The position numbers and the translations under genes are program-made. 64,000 nucleotides of DNA from an uncultured Cytophagales bacterium (lineage in GTDB: Bacteria > Bacteroidota > Bacteroidia > Cytophagales > Cyclobacteriaceae): positions 1 through 64,000 of the forward strand of contig CAJXNP010000024.1 in assembly GCA_913057175.1 (NCBI GenBank). The letters run 5' to 3'. The notes under the pieces were generated by a model. It was given only the letters and a program-made list of their open reading frames with translations, searched no databases and was not told the DNA's origin. Each line of letters opens with the position of its first letter. Positions within the stretch are counted from its first letter, which is position 1. Shown piece after piece: positions 45,901 to 54,484 of the stretch.

Positions 45901-47090
45901 TATCGAAACAACTCTCCCCCCGATGTGGAGATCCAATATCCCCCATCGGTGCATTGTTGGATCCCTGTAATAATACTACCCGTTGGATCGAATGTACGGG
46001 TAGGGACACCATTGAAATCATTTAGATACGTATTAAACTTATTCAATCCTTTTTTTGTTCCAACCCAGAGAACCCCACCACGATCCTGGTATAATGCTGT
46101 TATGCTATTGTTGCTTAAATTGAGATCCCGATCCTCACTACTTAAAAAACGTTTGAATTTAAGGTTGATCGGATCGAAAAAAAACAACCCGTTGTCGGAT
46201 CCAACCAGTAGATAAGGGTTTTCGTATTCACCGGGCAATATTGTTAAAAAAAGACTTTTACCTTGCTCTTTCGTTTTGGGTAAGTAATTCTCGATCTTGC
46301 CATTATCAAGCTTTTTCAATCCCTTACTTGTAGCAAACCAGATGTTTGATGTACCCTGATATCGGAATTCACTGATTTGAATCACCCAATTTTGAGCTGC
46401 GTAGTCTTGAGGGTCATCACCATATGTGTACGTCTTAAACTTGCTCTTTTCAATAGGAATTTCAGGTAAAAGCTCGCAAAGCCCGGCTCCGGTTCCCACC
46501 CATAACTTTCCTGAAGAAGACATGAACAGATCCGTGATATAGTTGTGAGGTAAGCCATAGTTTGATCCCGCCGAAAATTCAAAATTGTAAAACACACTAT
46601 CCCCTTTCGGCAATACACTCAGGCCACCTTCAGTACCCACCCATAAGTTCCCCTCATTGTCTTCTTGTATAGCACGGACGTTGTCATTTAGCAAGGTGTT
46701 TGGTTTATCAGTAGAAGCAAATGGAATAAAGCGTTTCTGATCCTGTTTATAGAGAAAAAGCCCACCTCTTATTGTGCCAATCCAAAGATTATTATAGGCA
46801 TCTTCATAAAGGGTAGAAATCTGGTTGCTTTTCAAATCCCCCAGTTCACTCCCGGCATGAAAAACTGTTGTTGTGTAACCGTTGTATCGAATCAATCCGG
46901 ACCATGTACCAATCCATAAAAAACCATTGTGATCCTGAAGAACACAATTGATTGAGTTTTGGGATAAATTAAGGTCATTTGAAAATTGTTCGAACCGAAT
47001 TCGCTTTGTTGTCAGATCAGCAGGCTGCCCATAGCTTAATGAAATTGCTATCAGGAGAAAGCATAGAAAGAAGTACCTGTTCGGCACCAT
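42972..47090 (-). CDS. Hybrid two-component system (HTCS) sensor-regulator
   Basis: A 1372-residue one-protein phosphorelay. Signal peptide; two seven-bladed Reg_prop propellers (residues ~25-690, repeated WIGT..GL motifs); Y_Y_Y domain (~720-795); membrane helix (~805-825); HisKA with His866 in NISHEFRTPL; HATPase with N- and G-box (NLISNAFKH, WDNGHGI, TGIGLAL); receiver domain with Asp1167 in IITDVMMP; AraC-type HTH (~1276-1372, ending CFKKMYGVTPSQYAHRY). HTCS proteins sense glycan fragments in the periplasm and switch on adjacent SusCD loci, so the target is most likely the convergent 34290-42920 cluster. Mini-element copy C lies 85 bases upstream of the start. Confidence 0.95.
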   Translation of the reverse strand: MVPNRYFFLCFLLIAISLSYGQPADLTTKRIRFEQFSNDLNLSQNSINCVLQDHNGFLWIGTWSGLIRYNGYTTTVFHAGSELGDLKSNQISTLYEDAYNNLWIGTIRGGLFLYKQDQKRFIPFASTDKPNTLLNDNVRAIQEDNEGNLWVGTEGGLSVLPKGDSVFYNFEFSAGSNYGLPHNYITDLFMSSSGKLWVGTGAGLCELLPEIPIEKSKFKTYTYGDDPQDYAAQNWVIQISEFRYQGTSNIWFATSKGLKKLDNGKIENYLPKTKEQGKSLFLTILPGEYENPYLLVGSDNGLFFFDPINLKFKRFLSSEDRDLNLSNNSITALYQDRGGVLWVGTKKGLNKFNTYLNDFNGVPTRTFDPTGSIITGIQQCTDGGYWISTSGGELFRYRNAKFERFKFASGTDDEFVANIQAMFRDSHGRIWIGTSGSGVYCFKDAVPRGGVIREFLHFHEQAKQKISDNYVMSFAEDNMGNIWIGTWGYGLNKISPENESEWIDADLTGKPIVVMFVDHLGILWIGTRGNGLFSIDPNDASKSSLRHFQNGKQQQSFTDNFINSLYEDEMGRLWIGTENGLKFFERQSSTFGHIPIAGVDNNVVVSFLQDEQRRFWIANWEGLHVVDPAVPNEVRHYDCHDEIKGGFFYNNVCLKDFEGNLLFGGTEGFNLIRPSTLIQSPTTPEVYIEKFSIDHQEIKPGHVYNRKMILSEPISDVGEVVLNHSQNSISFEFAALDFAAPDKMRYAYILEGLEKDWNFTPSSYRLATYSNLNPGFYTFKVKASSVDGRWTETISSVDIEILNPWWGTIWAKIFYTVLIGFILYLARKLVLFRANVLHELKLERVQWENMEKLNRAKLQFFTNISHEFRTPLTLIIGPLQSMLSKLAVDSKIYHQAHLANENAQRLLRLVNQLLDFRKVETENMKLSVSEGNIAKLIHEIAQSFEPMAENCRISLAVETRNNIPLWFDRDKCEKIFFNLISNAFKHTPEGGKITISINEFDEDVAISVWDNGHGIKSAHMENIFQSFFSFDEDRCHSSTGIGLALVKGLVELHRGSIHVESEENSFSKFSVSFKKGKAHFRNDELVEISKLSTLRYEQSTVAQERLEHSEVCEGANQAKLLVIDDNDEMRAYISSVFDSTFQVIGAVDGNEGLTLAKDLVPDVIITDVMMPKLNGIEMCKNLKHDLKTSHIPVVMLTARGSLDFKLEGLESGADEYVTKPFSPMVLQLKVKNLISRRNALHAYFKGQGVLNIEPKRVILSSADDQFIKTALELVELNMSNASYTVEGMSRDIGMSHTQVYRKIKALTGQTINEFIRVIRLKRAAQLLEQNQLTVSEITYRVGFIDLQHFRECFKKMYGVTPSQYAHRYDESA

Positions 47091-47113
47091 AGTTTTGGGT
47101 TTTCGGTAGTATA

Positions 47114-47121
47114 CAAATATA
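47114..47121 (-). promoter_or_regulatory. Possible Bacteroidota -7 box of the HTCS gene
   Basis: TATATTTG on the minus strand matches the TAnnTTTG -7 consensus of the Bacteroidota housekeeping sigma factor, 24 bases upstream of the ATG at 47090. No clear -33 TTTG was found, so the call is tentative. Confidence 0.35.
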
Positions 47122-47174
47122 TAAAATTACATAAATTATTTTCTTCATTAAGGAGCCACCATAGGCGAAAGATT

Positions 47175-47412
47175 TTAACCCGCATTATTCATGTGAAAAA
47201 CATGAATAATGACGATAACTTATTGAAAAACTTCTGTTATTCAATAAGTTATGTCAGGGTTGACCCCGACTTTATCAAAATCCTTATTACCTAAATTTGA
47301 GGAATGGTTGTATTCTATACTAATGGTGAAAACAAACTTATTTCACTTCTAATCAGGATTTTGCTAAACGTCGGCCCATCGGGCGGAAAATTCAACGAAT
47401 TTTCCGGGTTAA
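47175..47412. mobile_element. TTAA-flanked multi-hairpin mini-element, copy C
   Basis: 238 bases including flanking TTAA (47175-47178, 47409-47412), with CCCGC..CCGGG ends. Arms: TTATTCATG 47185 / CATGAATAA 47201; ATAACTTATTGAA 47215 / TTCAATAAGTTAT 47240; the long pair 47266-47284 / 47355-47374; GGAAAATTC 47385 / GAATTTTCC 47397. All are perfect or nearly so, the best-preserved copy. It lies in the divergent gap between the HTCS and AKR-fusion genes. Confidence 0.88.
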
Positions 47413-47532
47413 GCCTCATATTTTACCGTGGCACATGATTGCAGTAAAATCAGAAAGGTCTCCTTCCCTGTTATTTGAATTTCGTAAGCTTTTGTTTCAA
47501 TTGCGTTATTTCCCACCGACCCGCACTAGTAA

Positions 47533-48915
<1,383 letters not shown>

Positions 48916-49034
48916 TTTTTGCTTTTATCCTATGAGTTCGGCTTAATGGCTCTTATCTGAAAATTAATGTGCCCCTATGGAAATTCAATAAGAGTTCATG
49001 CAAAAACGAATGTGTTGATCTTTGAGATGTTTGG

Positions 49035-52000
49035 TTATTCTCGTTTCAAGAAAACGTCAAACGTGGTACCTTTTCCCATTTCACTTTTGACCTCTATGTA
49101 GCCATCCAAAGTAACAACTTGTGTTTTAACCAGATACAAGCCCATTCCCTTCCCTTTGGTGTGTTCGTGAAATTGGGAGTACAAGGTAAATAATTTGTCC
49201 CTGACAACGGAAAGATCCATGCCAACTCCATTATCAGAAACTGATACAAGAATATGTTCTCCTGAATTGGCAGCGCTAACTTTGATAACAGGGGTTCTAT
49301 TCGGATGCCTGTACTTTATGGCATTGCTAATGAGGTTCATCAGTATGCTTTCAAAATAGGTTTTTACTGAATTTACATGTGTGCATGCTGAAAATTGTTC
49401 TTCAATTTGAGTATTTGTCTCTCTAATTTCCTTCTCCAGGTGTTTTTTTATCCATTTCATCACATCACGGATGTCGAGCCTGGTAATTACCGAAGTATGG
49501 TCTCTTTGAATGTCAAGAATGAGGGAGAGATCTTTTACCACCTGATCGCACTCTTCTGTGGCATCAACCAAGCGGTCGGCTATTTCTTTAGTTTCATTGA
49601 TATTATTGTTATTTATCAGACCCATCAATCTCCCAAGTCCGAGGACCCTGGCGATGGGAGCCCTGAGGTTGTGTGCAGCGATAAATGTGAATCTCTCCAA
49701 TTGTTGACTACGTTCCACCAGAGACTTTGTCCTCTTGTTCACTTCCTTCTCTAACCATTCGTTTTTCTTCCTGATTTCATCATTTTGTTCTTTGATGGTT
49801 TGTTGACTTTCCTGAAGTGCCATAGTTCTATCTCCAACAAGCTTCTCAAGCCGTTTATTCTGCTTTTTGATAGTGCTTATTCTTACTTTATAAAATGTAA
49901 CCGCAAAGCTTATTAATAATAAGATACCTATGAGCTGCGCCCACCATGTCTGCCACCACGAAGGAAGTATGTGAATGGTCAATATTGCTCCGTGTTCGTT
50001 CCATAAATCATCATTGTTACTTGCCTTTACTCTGAAAATGTAGGTGCCGGCATCAAGATTTGTAAATGTTGCTGTTCGCTGATCGTTTACGTAATTCCAA
50101 TCCTGATCAAAACTCTCCAGCATATAGGCGTACTGATTCTTGTTGGTCGAAGTATAATTTAATGCCACATAGTTGATTGAAAAAAAGTTATATTGATTGT
50201 GCAGCGTAATCTCGTTCGTTTCAGTAATATGTTTATTCAGAATTTCAGAGCCATCCCCTATTTCTACAGACTTATTAAAAACCTTTAGATCGGTGATGTA
50301 TACCTCCGGAATGTGTGTGTTTTCCGTTATGCTATCGGGATGGAAAACATTTACCCCTTCACTTCCAAAAAAGAACCATCCTTCTTTATTTTTAAAAAAG
50401 GCATTGGGCCTGAAATTATTGCTCAAAAGGCCATCACTGACATCATATATTTTATAAGAATTGGCATCCGGGTTTAACTTCACAATGCCTTCATTTGTGC
50501 TTAACCAAAGGTTTCCCTTTTCATCTTCCAAAATTCCATTCACAGTGTTGTTTGGAAGCCCATGTTTGGTAGTATACCTTTTTACCAATTTTTTATTTAT
50601 GATCATGTGCAATCCCTCGGTAGTCCCCACCCAGATCCTGTTTTTTTTATCTTCTACAATACAATATACCAAACCATTTACACGTGAGGAACCTATGTTA
50701 ATTCCCTCGTTAAACCGGGTTATCTTCCCGCCATCCGGATCAAACCAGATTAGCTCTTGAATTGTCCCCATCCATATATTTCCCTGGCTATCTTCAAAAA
50801 TGGTACGAATGTAATTGTTAAATTCAAACTCATCCGATGAGGTATAGGTCCTGAATGGATTATCGCTTCTCTCGTCATATACATTTATTCCACCGTAAGT
50901 ACCGAATAGCATCCGATGATTCTGAGATTCTTCAAGGATGGAAAAGACATTAGGATTAGAAAGGCTATTGACACCATTTTCAACAGGCAAAAAATTAGTA
51001 AAACTCCGATCATCCTCTTCGTAACGACTTACTCCGTTTGCCCAGGTACCAAACCACATTTGCTGACGACTGTCTTCGTAAATGCTTAGTACAGGATCAC
51101 TATTAAATTTAACCTGAGGTCCAAAATGCCTGAAGTATTTTACCTCATCCTTATCTTTCATTGCAACTCCCCCTTCCGTGCCAATCCAAAGACGGTTTTT
51201 AGAATCCTGCCAAATGGCATTTACAATGTTATTTTCCAGCGGAACGTTGAGCTCGGAAAATTTATACTTCATCTTATCATATACGCACAGTCCCTTTGAA
51301 AATGTGCCCACCCAAATACGTTCCTGTTGATCCTTGTATATAGCCTTCACAGAATTATCTACCAATGAGGTAGGGTCTTCCCTGCTATGCAGAAAAGTCT
51401 TAAGAGTGTTTGTCCTGGTATTCAATTGGCTAAGCCCACCATTTTCAGTACCTATCCAAATGTAATTTTCGTCCAAACAGAGGTCAAGAATGTTATTCAC
51501 AAGCAAAAATGATTTATCACTACCATGATGTGCACTGTAGTTGATAAAATTGCCGGTGGCAATTTCAAATTTACTGAGTCCATCCTGAGTAGCTATCCAG
51601 ATATTGCCAAAAGCGTCTTTGATGGCTTTGCGAAACACGTTACTAACGATGCTGTTGGGATTGGACTTGTCAGCCAAATAGCGATGGAGAGAGTTGTCCT
51701 TTACATTCCATTTAAAAAACCCTGTATTATTTATTCCCAACCAAAAAGTATTATCAGATGCCGGTAAAATTGAAATGACCGGGTTTTTCGAAGGGATAAT
51801 TTCGAAGTATTCCCATTCGTGGCTTTCTCTGTCCAATCTGGCGGTAAAGGCGTGAGGCCATTTTATTCCACCAATCCAGAGGTTTTTGTTGTCGTCTTCG
51901 ATGATCTGACCAACTTCACAATCATAAGAATAAGCTTCTATTCTGATAAAATTGTCATGATCCCGATTGTATGTATGCAGGCCACCGTTATTTGAACTAA

Positions 52001-52322
52001 TCCATAGAATGCCCTCGCTATCCTCATAGATTCTTAGAATGGAATTTTTATGGAGAGTAGTAGAGTCATTCGGATCATTCCGGTATACCTTGTATTCGTA
52101 TCCATCAAATCGATAAACACCATCTGACGTGCCAATCCACATAAATCCTCGTGAATCTTGTAAAATACTGGTGATGGAAGAATTGTGTAGATCTGGAGTT
52201 GCCAGGGGTCTGGAAAATTTAATCTTTTCAAGAGAAGTTTGTGCAGTTGAAAAAGTTGCCTGAAAGCAAATGATAACAAATAAATATATTCTACAATAAA
52301 GGCTGGTTTTGAGAATATTCAT
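49035..52322 (-). CDS. Propeller sensor histidine kinase (non-hybrid)
   Basis: A 1095-residue membrane kinase: signal peptide, Reg_prop propellers (residues ~30-680, WIGT..G repeats), Y_Y_Y domain (~715-780), membrane helix (~785-805), a coiled coil (~815-870), HisKA with His884 in AAHNLRAPIAR, and HATPase with NLISNAIKY, SDNGVGM and KGMGLYL. Unlike the HTCS at 42972 there is no receiver or AraC domain, so it must use a separate response regulator, none of which is adjacent. The NLRAP H-box is typical of the light/redox-like group of Bacteroidota kinases. It lies between two direct copies of a DUF885 tail. Confidence 0.92.
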   Translation of the reverse strand: MNILKTSLYCRIYLFVIICFQATFSTAQTSLEKIKFSRPLATPDLHNSSITSILQDSRGFMWIGTSDGVYRFDGYEYKVYRNDPNDSTTLHKNSILRIYEDSEGILWISSNNGGLHTYNRDHDNFIRIEAYSYDCEVGQIIEDDNKNLWIGGIKWPHAFTARLDRESHEWEYFEIIPSKNPVISILPASDNTFWLGINNTGFFKWNVKDNSLHRYLADKSNPNSIVSNVFRKAIKDAFGNIWIATQDGLSKFEIATGNFINYSAHHGSDKSFLLVNNILDLCLDENYIWIGTENGGLSQLNTRTNTLKTFLHSREDPTSLVDNSVKAIYKDQQERIWVGTFSKGLCVYDKMKYKFSELNVPLENNIVNAIWQDSKNRLWIGTEGGVAMKDKDEVKYFRHFGPQVKFNSDPVLSIYEDSRQQMWFGTWANGVSRYEEDDRSFTNFLPVENGVNSLSNPNVFSILEESQNHRMLFGTYGGINVYDERSDNPFRTYTSSDEFEFNNYIRTIFEDSQGNIWMGTIQELIWFDPDGGKITRFNEGINIGSSRVNGLVYCIVEDKKNRIWVGTTEGLHMIINKKLVKRYTTKHGLPNNTVNGILEDEKGNLWLSTNEGIVKLNPDANSYKIYDVSDGLLSNNFRPNAFFKNKEGWFFFGSEGVNVFHPDSITENTHIPEVYITDLKVFNKSVEIGDGSEILNKHITETNEITLHNQYNFFSINYVALNYTSTNKNQYAYMLESFDQDWNYVNDQRTATFTNLDAGTYIFRVKASNNDDLWNEHGAILTIHILPSWWQTWWAQLIGILLLISFAVTFYKVRISTIKKQNKRLEKLVGDRTMALQESQQTIKEQNDEIRKKNEWLEKEVNKRTKSLVERSQQLERFTFIAAHNLRAPIARVLGLGRLMGLINNNNINETKEIADRLVDATEECDQVVKDLSLILDIQRDHTSVITRLDIRDVMKWIKKHLEKEIRETNTQIEEQFSACTHVNSVKTYFESILMNLISNAIKYRHPNRTPVIKVSAANSGEHILVSVSDNGVGMDLSVVRDKLFTLYSQFHEHTKGKGMGLYLVKTQVVTLDGYIEVKSEMGKGTTFDVFLKRE

Positions 52323-52416
52323 CTGAATAGTCTGTCATTCACTATATAATTTAATTGTTTTTAATCTGATCATAAAATCGGTGACACCTTTTATCTGATT
52401 GTTTGTGAAAAATTAG

Positions 52417-52607
52417 CTGATATAAAATGGGCGAAAAAAGATCCTTCAGCTCAGAGCCAAAGAAAAGGAAGCCCTGGGTGACCAATTTGACATCCGGGAG
52501 TTTCACCGGATTAGGCTGGAGGATGGCTGTCCTCCGCTGGATATTTTTGAGCTAAAATTGATCGCTGGATAGAGAGTGTAAAAGAAGAAGAACCACAGGA
52601 GATGTAG
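52417..52607 (+). pseudogene. DUF885 C-terminal remnant
   Basis: The plus strand matches the end of the AKR fusion gene: a long block (GCCCTGGGTGACCAATTTGA, on through the FDIREFHRI codons) is identical with 48789-48830. Read with two slips, one in the A-run near 52436 and one near 52556, it gives [40 protein letters not shown] and IDRWIESVKEEEPQEM. No start exists. It is a leftover of a second DUF885 gene, showing that DUF885 was duplicated or moved here. Confidence 0.75.
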
Positions 52608-52683
52608 GGCTCCTGCGCTAAAGTGGAGTCTCTTTGGAAGACCTCACTTATACCTAATTGACAGTCAGACACTAATAAAATCT

Positions 52684-53073
52684 TTATTCAATCTTAAGGT
52701 TATAAATCAGGTGACCCCCGTTATTTGTTCCTTCATATTCCCAGTCACTATTTTCAATGCACGAATAGATAATCGTACTATCACTTATATACCCTGAATA
52801 AATATAAAAATCGGTCCAGGCATTTGACGGCATAACATGCCCTCCAGTTCCTTCGGTAAAGGTAAAAATATGGACTTTACTCCCAGGATTAATTTCATTG
52901 ACCAACAAATCTTCTTCTTCATTGAAATCATAAAATGCACGAACATGCAGTTTGTCAGTAGTATTATTGGTGATATAATAATCTCCATGGGTGATGGGTT
53001 CTACAACTTTTTCGCAATTGATGCACACCAATGCGACAAGCAATAAACCACATGATGTTATTACATTTCTCAT
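52684..53073 (-). CDS. Small hypothetical lipoprotein
   Basis: A 129-residue lipoprotein; the signal ends LVCINCEK (Cys20). The remainder is beta-rich (YYITNNTTDKLHVRAFYDF, WTDFYIYSGYISDSTIIYSC) with no family that I recognise. It is monocistronic, between the DUF885 remnant and the divergent ABM gene. Confidence 0.65.
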   Translation of the reverse strand: MRNVITSCGLLLVALVCINCEKVVEPITHGDYYITNNTTDKLHVRAFYDFNEEEDLLVNEINPGSKVHIFTFTEGTGGHVMPSNAWTDFYIYSGYISDSTIIYSCIENSDWEYEGTNNGGHLIYNLKIE

Positions 53074-53334
53074 ACATTTAACAGTTTGACTATAGTTAGT
53101 GTATTTTTCGATGTAGATATCACCTCCATCGATATAATATTTTTAAAACCACTACATCTTAGCGGGGTCTGTTGTGACGATCCTTCGATGGACGTAAGTG
53201 CTAATCACTTGGAGCCACTGTCAAAGATCTCACTAAAACCAGATGGAATGACAAGTAAGATTTTGTATCGTCAAAATTTGTTTGATAGATTGACTCATTA
53301 ATTCCCATTGAACATTGCTCTTAAAACACAAATC

Positions 53335-53763
53335 ATGAAGACCCTCAAATGCATTATCACTTTTCTATTTATGACAATCGTTTTCCTGAATAACAGCCGG
53401 GCCCAATCAAATTCCCTAACCATTGACCCGGATAAAATGATGGTTCGAATCGCAGAATTGGAAATAAAAGCAGAGCACATCGATGAATACATCTCAATCC
53501 TCAAAGAAGAAGCGGAAGCCTCCATCAGGTTAGAGCCGGGTGTTGTTTGCATCTTCCCAATATATGAAAAGGAAAGACCGACCGAAATCAGGATCCTGGA
53601 AATATATGCCACCAAAGAGGCCTACGAATCCCACCTTCAAACCCCGCATTTCAAACACTACAAGTCGGCTACATTTGACATGGTCAAATCACTCAAACTG
53701 GTTGATATGAGTGAATTGGATTTTGATACGATGAAGGATATTTTTAAAAAGGTGGTTGAATAA
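53335..53763 (+). CDS. Exported antibiotic-biosynthesis-monooxygenase (ABM) protein
   Basis: A 142-residue protein: signal peptide (MKTLKCIITFLFMTIVFLNNSRAQ) followed by an ABM ferredoxin-like fold (MVRIAELEIKAEHIDEYISILKEEAEASIRLEPGV, ILEIYATKEAYESHLQTPHFKHY). The Glu-x-Gly-V and HLQTPHF motifs are those of YgiN/LsrG-like quinol monooxygenases. A signal peptide is unusual for this family. The ATG at 53335 begins the signal peptide; an upstream in-frame start adds nine residues. A pair of inverted repeats follows the stop. Confidence 0.85.
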   Translation: MKTLKCIITFLFMTIVFLNNSRAQSNSLTIDPDKMMVRIAELEIKAEHIDEYISILKEEAEASIRLEPGVVCIFPIYEKERPTEIRILEIYATKEAYESHLQTPHFKHYKSATFDMVKSLKLVDMSELDFDTMKDIFKKVVE

Positions 53764-53778
53764 ACACAACAGGTATTA

Positions 53779-53850
53779 AAGGTTGGTGAGACACCAACCT
53801 TGGGAATGGATATAATTTGGTAAATCCTTGGTTGGTGTCTCACCGACCAA
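53779..53850. repeat. Double palindrome after the ABM gene
   Basis: Two hairpins, AAGGTTGGTG..CACCAACCTT (53779-53801) and TTGGTTGGTG..CACCGACCAA (53828-53850), are also complementary to each other. They lie just after the ABM stop and could end transcription; the sequence is of the type found as dispersed intergenic repeats. Confidence 0.55.
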
Positions 53851-54007
53851 ACTCTCCATGTGAAAACAACCTTGGAAATGTACAATTCATTAATTATTTG
53901 AATTTCGTAATGATTTGTTTGAATAGCATAAGCAAAACGGAAAGCGTTTTTATAAATTGACAAATAAACAGGATATCCTTAACTTAAATTGAAATAATCT
54001 CATTCCT

Positions 54008-54472
54008 ATGGCTTCTCTCAGTTTAAACATCAATTCAAAGAATTACACGGTGGATATTGACCCTCAGATGCCGCTTTTATGGGCGCTACGGGACATTATC
54101 GGATTAAAAGGAACCAAATATGGGTGTGGCATCGCGCAATGCGGGGCATGTACGGTCCTGCTGGAAGATAATGCCGTCAGGTCATGCAGCTTGCCGGTTT
54201 CCGCAGTTGCTGATAAAAAGATTGTCACCATCGAAGGGTTGTCGGAAGATGGCGATCATCCACTTCAGCAAGCCTGGATTGAGCATGACGTTCCACAGTG
54301 TGGCTACTGCCAGGCTGGTCAGATCATGAATGCCGCGGGTTTGTTGAATAAAAATCCAAATCCGACGGATGAAGAAATTGAAACGGCCATGAATGGAAAC
54401 ATTTGCCGTTGTGGTACCTATCTGCGAATCAAGGCGGCCATTAAAACCGCTGCCAAATCTGAAAAAGTTTAA
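54008..54472 (+). CDS. [2Fe-2S] subunit of isoquinoline 1-oxidoreductase-type enzyme
   Basis: A 154-residue electron-transfer subunit with two 2Fe-2S clusters: a plant-type N-terminal one ([15 protein letters not shown] plus RSC) and a helical C-terminal one ([10 protein letters not shown] and [11 protein letters not shown]). This is the small (alpha, IorA-like) subunit of xanthine-oxidase-family molybdenum enzymes, passing electrons from the molybdenum centre of the large subunit 12 bases downstream. No cytochrome subunit or MoCo chaperone gene is next to it. Confidence 0.93.
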   Translation: MASLSLNINSKNYTVDIDPQMPLLWALRDIIGLKGTKYGCGIAQCGACTVLLEDNAVRSCSLPVSAVADKKIVTIEGLSEDGDHPLQQAWIEHDVPQCGYCQAGQIMNAAGLLNKNPNPTDEEIETAMNGNICRCGTYLRIKAAIKTAAKSEKV

Positions 54473-54484
54473 ACACTCCCGAAC

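Noticed and set aside
47175-47412. Mini-element as a tRNA, riboswitch or known regulatory RNA
   Set aside because: It is flanked by TTAA, is dispersed in unrelated contexts and interrupts a gene, so it is mobile DNA first; no tRNA-like cloverleaf or known riboswitch core was seen.
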